This document shows, piece after piece, positions 1 through 9,162 of a stretch of DNA of 64,000 nucleotides. Under the pieces are notes generated by a model. It saw only the letters and a program-made list of their open reading frames with translations. It ran no database searches and was not told the DNA's origin. The DNA comes from Acidovorax sp. SUPP3334 (GTDB taxonomy: Bacteria > Pseudomonadota > Gammaproteobacteria > Burkholderiales > Burkholderiaceae_C): the NCBI RefSeq assembly GCF_030159055.1, contig NZ_BQXQ01000021.1, positions 1 to 64,000 of the forward strand, written 5' to 3'. Position numbers and translations under genes: made by a program. Position 1 is the first letter of the stretch. Every line of letters begins with the position of its first letter.

Positions 1-1
1 A

Positions 2-124
2 TTGCGAAAGGGGGAGAAGCTCAAGGAGCGTGTGGATGCGCAGTTGCAGTCGGTGGCTGAAGATCCTGCACTCATCAGGTCATTCTTCAGACACCCATCT
101 GTCGCCTATATTTCTGACTTGTGA
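2..124 (+). CDS. C-terminal end of an unidentified protein (truncated by window edge)
   Basis: An open frame enters from the left edge and stops at TGA 122-124. The 40 visible residues are rich in charged and hydrophobic residues (ending HPSVAYISDL) and are not a tail I recognise. The codons fit a GC-rich gene only moderately, so this may be the end of a real gene or chance. The next gene starts about 50 nt downstream; since that unit lacks a substrate-binding protein, one might expect it here, but the visible tail does not identify it as such. No function is assigned. Confidence 0.4.
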   Translation: MRKGEKLKERVDAQLQSVAEDPALIRSFFRHPSVAYISDL

Positions 125-173
125 GTATTTCTTCGAAGACGCCCACACCGCGGGCGGCAGCTGACGCCACGCC

Positions 174-1184
174 ATGCGGTTCCGATCCCTGAACCCCGCG
201 CTCATGGAGCGCCTGGACCCCGAAACCGGCGCGGCCGGGGGCGGCGATTCCGCGCTGCCGGCACCTTCTGCAAGCCCGCTGGGGGCTGAGGCCGTGCCCC
301 CTGCGCTGCTGCGGGTGGAAGGCGTGAGCATCGACTACCGCACGCGCGACACCGCCGTGCGCGCCACGCACCGGGTCGATTTCAGCGTGCACGCGGCCGA
401 CCGTTTCGTGCTGCTGGGCGCGTCGGGCTGCGGCAAATCGACCTTGCTCAAGGCCATCGCGGGCTTCATCGCGCCGAGCGAGGGCCGCATCGTGCTCGAC
501 GGCCAGCCCGTCACGCGGCCGGGCCCTGACCGCGTGGTGGTGTTTCAGGAGTTCGACCAATTGCCGCCCTGGAAGACCGTGCGCGAGAACGTGATGTTTC
601 CGCTGCTGGCCGCGCGCCGTGCCAGCCGGGCGGAAGCCGCGGAGCGCGCGGCGCTGTACCTGGACAAGGTCGGGCTCACGAAGTTCGCCGACGCCCATCC
701 GCACCAGCTGTCGGGCGGCATGAAGCAGCGCGTGGCCATCGCCCGTGCCCTGGCCATGCAGCCGCGCGTGCTGCTGATGGACGAGCCCTTCGCGGCGCTG
801 GATGCGCTCACGCGCCGCCGCATGCAGGAAGAGCTGCTGGGCCTGTGGGACGAGTTCCGCTTCACGCTGATCTTCGTCACCCATTCGATCGAAGAGGCGC
901 TGGTGGTGGGCAACCGCATCGCCATCCTGTCCCCGCACCCGGGCCGGCTGCGTGCCGAGGTCAATTGCCACCAGTTCGGGCTGCACAGCCTGGGCGGCGC
1001 CGCGTTCCAGGCCACGGCCCAGCGCATCCACCGGCTGCTGTTCGACGAGGCCGCACCCGGTGAAGGCGGCGGTGCCGCCGGCTCGGCCGGGCCCGTGCAA
1101 GCAAAGGTGCAGGCGCACGAACGGGCCGTGGCTTCGCCGTCCCTGCGCCCGGCCGGGGCCTTGCCGTTTCAGATATCCGTATGA
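174..1184 (+). CDS. ABC transporter ATP-binding protein (nitrate/sulfonate/taurine-type)
   Basis: This is the cytoplasmic ATPase of an importer of the SsuB/TauB/ThiZ class. Visible motifs are Walker A GASGCGKST (about residues 80-88), the signature LSGGMKQR (about 179-186), Walker B VLLMDEP (about 198-204) and the switch His in IFVTHS. The first 45 residues are a Gly/Ala/Pro-rich extension, so a start at the in-frame ATG at 204 is also possible; neither has a strong ribosome site. About 60 residues after the ATPase core are also low-complexity. The gene overlaps the permease gene by ATGA, so the two are translationally coupled. Substrate cannot be read from the sequence. Confidence 0.88.
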   Translation: MRFRSLNPALMERLDPETGAAGGGDSALPAPSASPLGAEAVPPALLRVEGVSIDYRTRDTAVRATHRVDFSVHAADRFVLLGASGCGKSTLLKAIAGFIAPSEGRIVLDGQPVTRPGPDRVVVFQEFDQLPPWKTVRENVMFPLLAARRASRAEAAERAALYLDKVGLTKFADAHPHQLSGGMKQRVAIARALAMQPRVLLMDEPFAALDALTRRRMQEELLGLWDEFRFTLIFVTHSIEEALVVGNRIAILSPHPGRLRAEVNCHQFGLHSLGGAAFQATAQRIHRLLFDEAAPGEGGGAAGSAGPVQAKVQAHERAVASPSLRPAGALPFQISV

Positions 1185-2089
1185 CCGCTGCCCTGACCCC
1201 TCCCGTGGACACGGTGCTGCGCGCGCGGCCCGAGCCGCCCGTGCGCCCCGAATTCGAAGGCCCGCTCGCGCCCCTGGCCGGCATCGCGCCGGAGCAGCCG
1301 CTGCCTCCCTTTGCGAGATTCTGGCAGCACAGTGCCGTGCGGCGCCTGGCCATCCTGGCGGTGCTCGCGGTGCTGTGGGAAGCGCTGGCGCGCTGGCAGA
1401 ACAACGATCTGCTGCTGCCCACGTTCCTGCAGACTGCACGGGCGCTGGGCGAAGGGCTGGCGTCGGGCGAGCTGCTTGCTAAGGCGGCCATCTCGCTGTC
1501 GGTGCTGCTCAAGGGCTATCTGGCCGGCATCGCGGGGGCCTTCGTGCTCACCACGCTGGCCGTGTCCACGCAGTTCGGGCGCGATCTGCTGTCCACGCTC
1601 ACGTCCATGTTCAACCCGTTGCCCGCGATCGCGCTGCTGCCGCTGGCGCTGCTGTGGTTCGGCCTGGGGCAGGGCAGCCTGGTGTTCGTGCTGGTTCACT
1701 CGGTGCTGTGGCCGCTGTCGCTGGCCACCTACGCCGGGTTTCAGGGCGTGCCGGAAACCCTGCGCATGGCCGGGCGCAACTACGGGCTCACGGGAATCCG
1801 CTACGTGCTGCAGATCCTCGTGCCTGCGGCGCTGCCGTCCATTCTTTCCGGGCTGAAGATCGGCTGGGCCTTTGCCTGGCGCACGCTGATCGCGGCCGAA
1901 CTGGTGTTCGGCGCCTCGTCGGGCAAGGGCGGGCTCGGCTGGTACATCTTTCAAAACCGCAACGAGCTCTACACCGACAAGGTGTTCGCGGGGCTTGCGC
2001 TCGTGATCCTCATCGGGCTCTTGGTGGAGACGCTGGGCTTTCACACGCTGGAGCGGCTGACCGTGCGGCGCTGGGGCGTGCAGCGCTGA
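1181..2089 (+). CDS. ABC transporter permease (SsuC/TauC-like)
   Basis: Inner-membrane permease of the binding-protein-dependent family, partner of the ATPase directly upstream (4-nt overlap). After a Pro-rich N-terminal tail of about 45 residues there are about six hydrophobic segments. The coupling-loop region (EAA loop) lies around the segment with PETLRMAGRNYG and is followed by a helix containing LPSILSGLKIGWAFAW, typical of the nitrate/sulfonate/bicarbonate subgroup. The length of 302 residues is slightly above the usual 250-280 because of the N-terminal tail. No binding protein of this class follows: the binding protein at 2475 belongs to another family. Confidence 0.88.
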   Translation: MTAALTPPVDTVLRARPEPPVRPEFEGPLAPLAGIAPEQPLPPFARFWQHSAVRRLAILAVLAVLWEALARWQNNDLLLPTFLQTARALGEGLASGELLAKAAISLSVLLKGYLAGIAGAFVLTTLAVSTQFGRDLLSTLTSMFNPLPAIALLPLALLWFGLGQGSLVFVLVHSVLWPLSLATYAGFQGVPETLRMAGRNYGLTGIRYVLQILVPAALPSILSGLKIGWAFAWRTLIAAELVFGASSGKGGLGWYIFQNRNELYTDKVFAGLALVILIGLLVETLGFHTLERLTVRRWGVQR

Positions 2090-2187
2090 AAAATGGGCCG
2101 GGGCAGGCCGCGCTCGCGGCGCACCCATCCGCCGGCCAGGGCCAATCGCGGGGCTGCGATCCGCGGCAAGCCCTAAACTCCCAGCCC

Positions 2188-2382
2188 ATGTTTCGCTGGC
2201 TGATCGTCGTTTTTCTCGCGCTGGTGCTGATCAATGGCCTCACGCCGTTGCTGCAGCGCCTGGGAATGGGCCGGTTGCCGGGAGACTTCCGGTTCAGGCT
2301 GTTCGGCCGGGAGTGGTTCATTCCGCTCACCAGCACCCTGTTGCTCAGCGCCCTGGCCAGCCTGATCGCCAAATGGGTGTGA
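2188..2382 (+). CDS. DUF2905 family small membrane protein
   Basis: A 64-residue protein with two hydrophobic segments (about residues 3-20 and 45-62) flanking a polar stretch with the family hallmark GRLPGDFRF. DUF2905 proteins are short inner-membrane proteins of unknown role found widely in bacteria. The ATG at 2188 is the only sensible start, because a frame extending further upstream loses the compact family length. It stands alone between the permease gene and the binding-protein gene. Confidence 0.8.
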   Translation: MFRWLIVVFLALVLINGLTPLLQRLGMGRLPGDFRFRLFGREWFIPLTSTLLLSALASLIAKWV

Positions 2383-2474
2383 GGCCTCCACGCGCCTGTC
2401 ACCAAACCTCCATCTGCCCTTGCCACACTGGGCGCGCCCGATGTCCCGGCCGCCCCTTTGAAAGTCGTTTTTCC

Positions 2475-3377
2475 ATGTTCCGCTCCATCGCCCGGCTGCT
2501 GCCGCTGCTCGCCTGCGCCCTCGTGCCGTTGTCCGCCTCCGCCCAGGTGCCTGCCAACACGCTGCAACGCATTCAGGAAACCCATTCCATCACCCTGGGC
2601 GTGCGCGAAGCGGCTTGGCCGTTTTCGTTCCTGGACGACAAGAAGGCCCCCGCCGGTTATTCCGTCGACCTGTGCCTGGCGGCCGTGGAAGAGATCAAGC
2701 ACACGCTCAAGCTCAAGGAGCTGGACGTGAAATACAAGGTGGTGAGCGGCACGGAACGCATTCCCAAGCTGGAAGCCGGCGAGATCGACCTCGAATGCGG
2801 CTCCACCACCAACACCAAGGCGCGCCAGGACCGTGTGGCGTTCAGCAACACCGTCTTCGTGGCGGGCATCCGCGTTCTCGTGCCCAAGGGCGTCAAGATG
2901 GATGCGCTGCAGGACCTGGCCGGGCTGCCCGTGGCGGTGAGCAAGGGCACGACGTCCGAGAAGCTCCTGACCCAGCTCGCCGTCAATGAGGTGAAGATGC
3001 AGCTCAAGGTGTTCGCCTCCGACACCGAGGCCTACAAGGCCTTCCAGGACGGCACCGTGCGCGCCTATGCCAACGACGATTCGCTGCTGCTCGGCATGGC
3101 CGCCAAGAACAAGGCCGCGGACAAGGTGGATCTCAGCAAGTTCGTGCTGTCGGTGGAGCCCTACGCCATCATGATGCGCAAGGGCGACACCGAGCTGGGC
3201 GCCGTGGTGGACCGCACGCTGAACCGCCTGTTTTCCAGCCGCGAGATCGATCCGCTGTACAAGAAGTGGTTCGCCAACGACCAGTTCAACCTGCCCATGG
3301 CCCGCCTGAGCCGCGAGAGCTTCAGCCGCCCGAACAAGGAACCCGGCGTGGCGATGGTCCTGGGCTACTCCATCTGA
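2475..3377 (+). CDS. Periplasmic amino-acid-type ABC substrate-binding protein (SBP family 3)
   Basis: 300 residues. A Sec signal peptide (about residues 1-23, hydrophobic core LLPLLACALVPL, cleavage after SAQ or ASA) precedes a family-3 solute-binding fold. Typical features are the early strand ITLGVREAAWPFSF, the PAGYSVDLC segment, and the lobe containing EAGEIDLECGSTTNTKARQDRVAFSN, which resembles glutamate/aspartate-binding GltI. ATG 2475 was chosen because it starts the signal peptide. No matching permease or ATPase lies nearby, so it is an orphan receptor or uses a transporter encoded elsewhere. Acidic amino acids are a likely ligand class, by inference only. Confidence 0.85.
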   Translation: MFRSIARLLPLLACALVPLSASAQVPANTLQRIQETHSITLGVREAAWPFSFLDDKKAPAGYSVDLCLAAVEEIKHTLKLKELDVKYKVVSGTERIPKLEAGEIDLECGSTTNTKARQDRVAFSNTVFVAGIRVLVPKGVKMDALQDLAGLPVAVSKGTTSEKLLTQLAVNEVKMQLKVFASDTEAYKAFQDGTVRAYANDDSLLLGMAAKNKAADKVDLSKFVLSVEPYAIMMRKGDTELGAVVDRTLNRLFSSREIDPLYKKWFANDQFNLPMARLSRESFSRPNKEPGVAMVLGYSI

Positions 3378-3547
3378 CCCTGCAGCCCGCAGCGCCGGTG
3401 GGCGGCACTGGCCTACATCGCCGTGCGGCCTTGGCGCCGATACTGCCGGGCATCGCCCCCGCCGCTGACGCCGCCCCAGCCGCACTGGCGCGGCGGTTGG
3501 CCGGCGCAGGCCCCGCACACGACAGATACCAGATAAGCGAGGTGGAG

Positions 3548-4483
3548 ATGAGAGCATGCATTGACATCGGCGGCACCAAGATCGCCGTCGCCCTGGCCCC
3601 CGCGGGCACCGGACTGGCCGAACTGGTGGCCCGCCGCACCGAGCCCACGGCAAAGACCGGTGCCCCCGATGCCCTCGCGCGGCAGGCCCTGCGCATGGTG
3701 GACGAAGCCTGCGCCGAGGTCGGCATCACCCGCGCGCAGCTGCAGTCCACCGGCGTTTCCGCCTGCGGCCCCTTCGCGCTGCGCGACGGCCAGGTGGAGC
3801 TGGCCACCCCCAACATCTGCGGCGGTCTGGCCGGCCCCGGGCGCGAGGCAACCAACGACTGGACGCAGATTCCCATCCAGGCACCGCTTGCGGCTGCCCT
3901 GGGCGTGGTGCACGCGCAAAACGATGCCGTGGCCGCCTTGCTGGCCGAGCGCCGCTGGGGCGCGCTGCAGGGCCTGGACCACTGCGCCTATGTGACCTGG
4001 AGCACCGGCGTGGGCGTGGGCCTGTGCGTGGATGGCCGGGTGCTGCGCGGCAAGAGCGGCAACGCCGGCCACGCGGGCCACAGCTTTTCCAGCGACGGGC
4101 CGGGCGATGCGATGTGCGGCTGCGGCAACGTGGGCGATGTGGAGTCGCTCGTGGCCGGTAACTCGATGCCGCGCCGGTTCGGCCGCGATGCCGAGCAACT
4201 GGTGGACGCCGCCAAGCGGGGCGATGCCGCCGCGCACGCCGCCGTCGCGGGCATGTGCCGGGTGCTGGGCCGCATGCTCTACAACCTGGTGGCCACGCTG
4301 GACCTGCAGCGCATCAGCATCGGTGGCAGCGTGTTCCTTCACCACCAGGACTACCTGCTCCCGCCCCTGCAGGCCGAGGTGTCGGCGCACCTGCCGGCGC
4401 TCACGGCCGGCGTGCAGCTGGTGCCGGCCGGGCTGGGGCTGCGGGTGGGCGACTACGCGGCGCTGGCCGTGGCCAGCGGCTGA
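3548..4483 (+). CDS. ROK family sugar kinase
   Basis: 311-residue cytoplasmic kinase of the ROK family (glucokinase, fructokinase or N-acetylmannosamine kinase type). The N-terminal phosphate-binding loop CIDIGGTKIAVAL starts at residue 4 and TWSTGVGVGL is the second ATP motif. The substrate histidine region GHAGH is followed by C190-G-C192-G. In the family zinc motif CxCGxxGCxE the third cysteine is replaced by Asp197 while Glu199 is kept. The start at 3548 follows a GGTGGAG ribosome site. The gene is 43 nt upstream of dapF, but no sugar-uptake genes are adjacent, so the substrate is unknown. Confidence 0.85.
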   Translation: MRACIDIGGTKIAVALAPAGTGLAELVARRTEPTAKTGAPDALARQALRMVDEACAEVGITRAQLQSTGVSACGPFALRDGQVELATPNICGGLAGPGREATNDWTQIPIQAPLAAALGVVHAQNDAVAALLAERRWGALQGLDHCAYVTWSTGVGVGLCVDGRVLRGKSGNAGHAGHSFSSDGPGDAMCGCGNVGDVESLVAGNSMPRRFGRDAEQLVDAAKRGDAAAHAAVAGMCRVLGRMLYNLVATLDLQRISIGGSVFLHHQDYLLPPLQAEVSAHLPALTAGVQLVPAGLGLRVGDYAALAVASG

Positions 4484-4526
4484 ACCGTTACATCGCGGGC
4501 CGGCATGGCGACGATAATCCGGCCCC

Positions 4527-5405
4527 ATGCACATCCGCTTCACCAAGATGCAGGGCGCGGGCAACGATTTCGTCGTGATCGATGAAACGCAGGGCCGCCT
4601 CGGCCTGACCGCCGCGCAATACCGTTTCCTGGGCGACCGCCACTTCGGCGTGGGCGCCGACCAGATCCTCACCGTCCGTCCCTCGCCCGCCGAGGGCATC
4701 GACTTCGAATACCTGATCCACAACGCCGACGGCGGCGAGGTGGAGCAGTGCGGCAACGGCGCCCGCTGCTTCGCCCGCTTCGTGCGCGACAAGGGGCTCA
4801 CCGACAAAGACCGCATCCGCGTGCGCACGCGGTCCGGCGACATCGCCCCCGAACTCACGCCCGACGGGCGCGTGACGGTGGACATGGGCTGCCCCGTGTT
4901 CGACCCCGTGCGCGTGCCGTTCGACACGGCCGGCCTCGTGCCGGTCCCGCAGGGTTCAGGGCAAAAATGGCCTCTGGCGCATGATCCAGTAGGGGGTATT
5001 GCTATTACTTTGGTAGCGGTCGCCTCCATGGGCAATCCGCATGCGGTGCAGCTGGTGGACGACGTGGACACCGCGCCCGTCGCCCAGGCCGGCCCCCTCA
5101 TCGAGCGCCACGCGCGCTTTGCACAGCGCGTGAACGCCGGCTTCCTTCAAATCGTGGACCGCACCCATGTGCGCCTGCGCGTGTACGAGCGCGGTGCCGG
5201 CGAGACGCTGGCCTGCGGCACGGGGGCCTGCGCCGCCGTGGCCAGCGGCATCCGCCTGGGGCTGCTCGACGCGCGCGTGGACGTGCAGGCGCGCGGCGGC
5301 CTCCTCACCATCGCCTGGAACGGCGGCGACACGGACCCGGTCTTCATGACCGGCCCCGCCACGACCGTTTTCGAAGGCCAGATCGACATTCCCGACGCAC
5401 CATGA
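4527..5405 (+). CDS. dapF: Diaminopimelate epimerase
   Basis: Converts LL- to meso-diaminopimelate, the last step before lysine and the peptidoglycan cross-linking residue. Both catalytic cysteines are present: C75 in [10 protein letters not shown] and C230 in [11 protein letters not shown]. At 292 residues it is about 18 longer than a typical enzyme of roughly 274. The extra length falls at residues 146-164, which are encoded by a copy of the dispersed repeat (4961-5017) just before the conserved SMGNPHAV motif. It starts the dapF-DUF484-xerC unit, overlapping the next gene by ATGA. Confidence 0.97.
   Translation: MHIRFTKMQGAGNDFVVIDETQGRLGLTAAQYRFLGDRHFGVGADQILTVRPSPAEGIDFEYLIHNADGGEVEQCGNGARCFARFVRDKGLTDKDRIRVRTRSGDIAPELTPDGRVTVDMGCPVFDPVRVPFDTAGLVPVPQGSGQKWPLAHDPVGGIAITLVAVASMGNPHAVQLVDDVDTAPVAQAGPLIERHARFAQRVNAGFLQIVDRTHVRLRVYERGAGETLACGTGACAAVASGIRLGLLDARVDVQARGGLLTIAWNGGDTDPVFMTGPATTVFEGQIDIPDAP
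4961..5017 (-). repeat. Dispersed AT-hairpin repeat, copy A (inside dapF)
   Basis: Copy of the 55-60 bp repeat family of this window. Read on the minus strand it starts with the AT-rich arm pair GCTAC...ATAGC, continues with a CCCCCTAC...TGCGC block, and ends with AGAGGCC plus a short T run. It is 57 nt long, exactly 19 codons, and keeps the dapF frame open. It lies antisense to the gene. Confidence 0.75.
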
Positions 5406-6100
5406 CCATGTCCCCAAGCAGCACCCAGGTTCCTCCCATCACCGAAGACGACATCGCCGAGTTCCTGGCGCAGACGCCGGGCTTTTTCGAGCGCCACGCC
5501 GAAGTGCTGGCCAGCGTGCAGATCACCAGCCCCCATGGCCAGCGCGCCGTGAGCCTGCAGGAGCGCCAGGCCGAGATGCTGCGCGAGAAGATCAAGGGCC
5601 TGGAGCAGCGCATCATGGAAATGGTGCGCAACAGCAATGAAAACGCCGCCATCGCCCAGAAGATCCACCGCTGGACGCGCGAACTGGCCGAGGCCCGCAA
5701 CCCATCCAGCCTGCCTTTCGTGGTCGAGGAGGGCATTCGCCGCCTGTTCGACGTGCCGCAGGCCGCGCTGCGGCTGTGGGACGTGGCCCCCACCTATGCC
5801 GGCGCCGACTACGCGCAGGGCGCCAGCGCCGATGCGCGCGCCTTCGCCTCGTCGCTCACCATGCCGTTCTGCGGCCCCAACCTGGGCTTCGAGCCCACGG
5901 CCTGGCTGCCCGATGCCGGGCAGGTGCAGTCGCTGGCCCTGCTGCCGCTGCGAGAAGGCGCCATCGACAGCACGGCGCCCGCTTTCGGCCTGCTCGTGCT
6001 CGGCTCGCCCGACCCGCTGCGCTTCGATGCGTCCATGGGCACCGACTTTCTGGCGCGCATGGCCGAACTGGCCAGCGGCGCACTCTCGCGGCTGCGCTGA
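5402..6100 (+). CDS. DUF484 family protein
   Basis: 232-residue cytoplasmic protein. The N-terminal part (residues 12-50) carries the family pattern [20 protein letters not shown], followed by a coiled-coil stretch (about 50-85, with [18 protein letters not shown]) and a GAF-like C-terminal half. The biochemical role is unknown. Conserved placement between dapF and xerC in many proteobacteria suggests co-expression with them rather than a direct enzymatic link. The start overlaps the dapF stop by ATGA; the ATG six nt later is an equally possible initiator. Confidence 0.88.
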   Translation: MTMSPSSTQVPPITEDDIAEFLAQTPGFFERHAEVLASVQITSPHGQRAVSLQERQAEMLREKIKGLEQRIMEMVRNSNENAAIAQKIHRWTRELAEARNPSSLPFVVEEGIRRLFDVPQAALRLWDVAPTYAGADYAQGASADARAFASSLTMPFCGPNLGFEPTAWLPDAGQVQSLALLPLREGAIDSTAPAFGLLVLGSPDPLRFDASMGTDFLARMAELASGALSRLR

Positions 6101-6166
6101 AACCGGGGCCTATGCCGCCCCTGCCGCCATCGCCACCGCCGGCACTTTGCGACGATTTTCGACGAC

Positions 6167-7258
6167 TTGCCCGCCATGACTGACGACACGGTGCCCGCCG
6201 ACCCGGCCGCAACGCCACAGGCCGGCCATCCGGCCGATGCGACGCAGGCGGCCGGTGCTGCCGATACTGCGGCCAGCCCGCCCGACGGTGCTCCCGCCCC
6301 GCCGCCCCCCGACCCGATGGTGCTGCGCTATCTGGAACATGTGCGGGTCGAAAAGCGCCTGGCCGCGCGCACCCTTGCGCTTTACACGCTGGACCTGGAA
6401 AAGCTCGCCCGCTTTGCCGAGGGTGCGGGCGTGCCGCTGCTGCGCCTCACGACTGGGCACATCCGCCGCTTCGTCGCGCTGATGCACAGCGGCGGGCGCA
6501 GCGGGCGCGGCATCGCACTCATCCTCTCGGGCTGGCGCGGCTTTTTCACCTGGGCCGGGCAGCAGGGCCTCGTGCCGCACAACCCCGTGCAGGGCGTGCG
6601 TGCGCCGCGCGCGCCCAAGCCGCTGCCCAAGGCCCTTGCCGTGGACGATGCCGTGCGCCTGGCCGAGTTCGAGCACGCCGGCGGAGACCCCTGGCTGGAG
6701 GCGCGCGACGCTGCCATGGTGGAACTGCTCTATGGCTGCGGGTTGCGCGTGGGTGAACTGGCGGGGCTGGATGCCGTGGCCGGGCCCGACACCCAGCGCC
6801 AGGGCCGCGGCTGGATCGATCTGGAGGGCGGCGACGCCCATGTGTTCGGCAAAGGCGCAAAGCGCCGCAGCGTGCCCGTGGGGCCTGCGGCGCTGGCCGC
6901 GCTGCAGACCTGGCTGGCCCAGCGCCCGCAACCCTTCGGCGGTGCGGCGTCGGCCCGGCTGGACGCTGCGCTGTTCGTGGGCCAGCGCGGCCGGCGGCTC
7001 ACCGCGCAATCGATCTGGCTGCGCCTGCGCCAGCGCAGCCAGCAGGCGGGGCTGACCACGCCGGTGCACCCGCACATGCTGCGCCACTCGTTCGCCAGCC
7101 ACCTGCTGCAATCGAGCGGCGACCTGCGGGCCGTGCAGGAGCTGCTCGGCCACGCCAACATCACCACCACGCAGGTCTATACGCGGCTCGACTTCCAGCA
7201 CCTGGCCAAGGTGTACGACGCGGCCCACCCCCGGGCGCGCAAGAAATCCACGGATTGA
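6167..7258 (+). CDS. xerC: Tyrosine recombinase XerC
   Basis: Cytoplasmic site-specific recombinase that, with XerD, resolves chromosome dimers at dif. The core-binding N-domain starts near residue 47 (MVLRYLEHVRVEKRLAARTL). Catalytic residues are visible: R194 in CGLRVGEL, H303 and R306 in HPHMLRH, H329 in LLGHANI and the nucleophile Y338 in QVYTRL. About 45 residues of Ala/Pro-rich sequence precede the domain and lengthen the protein to 363 residues against about 300 usual. The ATG at 6176 is an alternative start. It is the last gene of the dapF unit and converges on the chemoreceptor gene. Confidence 0.95.
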   Translation: MPAMTDDTVPADPAATPQAGHPADATQAAGAADTAASPPDGAPAPPPPDPMVLRYLEHVRVEKRLAARTLALYTLDLEKLARFAEGAGVPLLRLTTGHIRRFVALMHSGGRSGRGIALILSGWRGFFTWAGQQGLVPHNPVQGVRAPRAPKPLPKALAVDDAVRLAEFEHAGGDPWLEARDAAMVELLYGCGLRVGELAGLDAVAGPDTQRQGRGWIDLEGGDAHVFGKGAKRRSVPVGPAALAALQTWLAQRPQPFGGAASARLDAALFVGQRGRRLTAQSIWLRLRQRSQQAGLTTPVHPHMLRHSFASHLLQSSGDLRAVQELLGHANITTTQVYTRLDFQHLAKVYDAAHPRARKKSTD

Positions 7259-7320
7259 CCGGATCGGGCGGCCTAGGGGCGAGTCCTGAACGGGGCTTGA
7301 CCGAAGCCTGAACCGGTCGT

Positions 7321-8925
7321 TTAACCCTGCAGCAGCCGCAGCGAGACGTGCGGGTGGGCCAGGGCGGGGCGGTGCGGCAGCTTGAAGGCGGCGACCGCCC
7401 CGAGCAGGTCGCGTGCGCGGCTGCTCAGGGCCGACGCGGCGGCGGCCATCTCTTCCACCATGGCGGCGTTGTGCTGGGTGGTCTGGTCCATCTGCGTCAC
7501 GGCCCCGTTGATCTGGTCCACGCCTTCGCTCTGCTCGCGGCTGGCGGCGGTGATCTCTCCCACCAGCCCCGTCAGGCCGCCGATGCTGCTCACCACGCTG
7601 CCCATGGTCTGGCCCGCGCGGTCCACCAACGCCGTGCCCGCGTTCACCCGTTCCACGCTGGCGGTGATGAGGCCCTTGATCTCGCCGGCGGCCTGTGCGG
7701 CGCGCTGCGCCAGGTGCCGCACTTCTCCCGCCACCACCGCGAAGCCGCGGCCTTCGGAACCGGCGCGCGCCGCTTCCACCGCGGCATTGAGCGCGAGGAT
7801 GTTGGTCTGGAAGGCGATGGCGTCGATCACCCCGGTGATGTCCGCGATCTTGCGGCTGCTGTCGTTGATGCCGCGCATGGTCTGTATCACGTCGGTTACC
7901 ACCGCGCCGCCTTCGCGCGCCACGGCGCAGGCGTTCTGTGCGAGCTGGTCTGCCTGCCGTGCGCTGTCGGCGTTGTGGCGCACGGTGGCGCTCAGCTGCT
8001 CCATGGACGCCGCGGTCTGCTGCAGTGCGCCGGCCTGGCCTTCGGTGCGCGCCGAGAGGTCGCCATTGCCCTGGGCGATCTGCGATGCGGCGGCCGAGAC
8101 GCTTTCGGCGCTTTCGTGGATGGCGGACACCACGGCGGCCAGGTGGTCGCGCATGTGGCGCAACTGCGCCATCAGGCTGGTGTCGTCACCCGGGGCGAGT
8201 GCGATGGCCACCGTCAGGTCGCCCTGCGCCACGCTGCGCGCCAGGGCTGCGGCCACGGCGGGTTCGGCGCCCAGCTCGCGCAGGATGCTGCGCGCCACCA
8301 GGTAGCCCAGGCCCAGCGCAGCCAGCACGCCCGCGGCCACCGCCGCCACGATGCCCAGGCGCGTTTTAGCGAAGGCCTCTTCCGCGTTTTCGTAGTCGGC
8401 GTACGCCGTGTCCAGCTGCACTTGCGTGAGCGACGACAGCACGGTCTGCAGCGGGTCGAGCGCCGGGTACATCTCGCGCGCGGCGAATGCGGTCAGGCCC
8501 GCGATGTCGCCGGCCTGAAGCAGGCTTTCCAGCCGCGCCACGGCGGCGTCGGCCGCCACCTGCAGCGGGCGGAATTGCGCGACCAGCCGGCGCTCCTCGC
8601 CGATCAGCCGGGTGGACAGGTAGGCCGACCATTGCGCATCGATGTCCTTGCGCGCGCTGGCGATCGACTCCAGCCCCTGCTGCGGCGTCATGGCGCCGTC
8701 GCGCACCTTGTGGGCGGTGTCGACCACGTTCACGGCGTACGCGTCGGCCACGATCTTGATCTGCTTGAGCGGCACGACCCGGTCGTGATAGACCGAGACG
8801 AGCGCTGCGTTGGAGCCCGCCATGCCCAGCAGGCCGGCCGTGCCGGCCCCCGCGGCGAGCAGGCACAAAAGCGCGAGAAGAAGGGCCAGGCGGGTGGCGA
8901 CCTTGAGAGGACCGAAGTGCAGCAT
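7321..8925 (-). CDS. Methyl-accepting chemotaxis protein
   Basis: 534-residue inner-membrane chemoreceptor. TM1 (about residues 9-32) and TM2 (about 190-210) enclose a periplasmic four-helix-bundle sensor. A HAMP linker follows, then a long cytoplasmic coiled coil whose hairpin tip is [23 protein letters not shown]. It has no C-terminal NWETF-type pentapeptide for docking CheR. The start at 8925 follows a GGGAGAAA ribosome site; the frame extends upstream but has no such site. It converges with xerC and is transcribed away from rlmI. The ligand is not predictable. Confidence 0.93.
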   Translation of the reverse strand: MLHFGPLKVATRLALLLALLCLLAAGAGTAGLLGMAGSNAALVSVYHDRVVPLKQIKIVADAYAVNVVDTAHKVRDGAMTPQQGLESIASARKDIDAQWSAYLSTRLIGEERRLVAQFRPLQVAADAAVARLESLLQAGDIAGLTAFAAREMYPALDPLQTVLSSLTQVQLDTAYADYENAEEAFAKTRLGIVAAVAAGVLAALGLGYLVARSILRELGAEPAVAAALARSVAQGDLTVAIALAPGDDTSLMAQLRHMRDHLAAVVSAIHESAESVSAAASQIAQGNGDLSARTEGQAGALQQTAASMEQLSATVRHNADSARQADQLAQNACAVAREGGAVVTDVIQTMRGINDSSRKIADITGVIDAIAFQTNILALNAAVEAARAGSEGRGFAVVAGEVRHLAQRAAQAAGEIKGLITASVERVNAGTALVDRAGQTMGSVVSSIGGLTGLVGEITAASREQSEGVDQINGAVTQMDQTTQHNAAMVEEMAAAASALSSRARDLLGAVAAFKLPHRPALAHPHVSLRLLQG

Positions 8926-9162
8926 GTGGATGTTTCTCCCGAAATTATTGAAATGGATCTGGTGCGAACGCTGGCAGCAGCGCTCCAACAGCGGCTCCGG
9001 CAGGGGTGCTGGAGGCTGAACGGATCGTATAAAGATGTGAGCGGATGTTTCTCAACAATGCTCAAATGTTGCTTGGCGTCCTCGCCTGCGGCCTGGGTTT
9101 CACCTGCGGGCCGATGGCCGATTTCGCCGGGAAGGGCCTTGGGGCATCGCACAATCGCGGGC

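Noticed and set aside
2313-2474. Longer N-terminus for the family-3 binding protein
   Set aside because: The extra 54 residues overlap the DUF2905 gene, have no signal character, and would bury the clear signal peptide that begins at 2475.
7259-7320. Terminator between xerC and the chemoreceptor gene
   Set aside because: Only a 5-bp GACCG/CGGTC stem with a 10-nt loop and GTTT was found, too weak to call.
7348-9162. A 1000-codon plus-strand frame running through the chemoreceptor into rlmI
   Set aside because: Over 7348-9162 it is antisense to a convincing chemoreceptor and its translation is Arg/His/Gly-rich low-complexity sequence typical of GC-rich shadow frames. Only the part from 9163 is the real rlmI.
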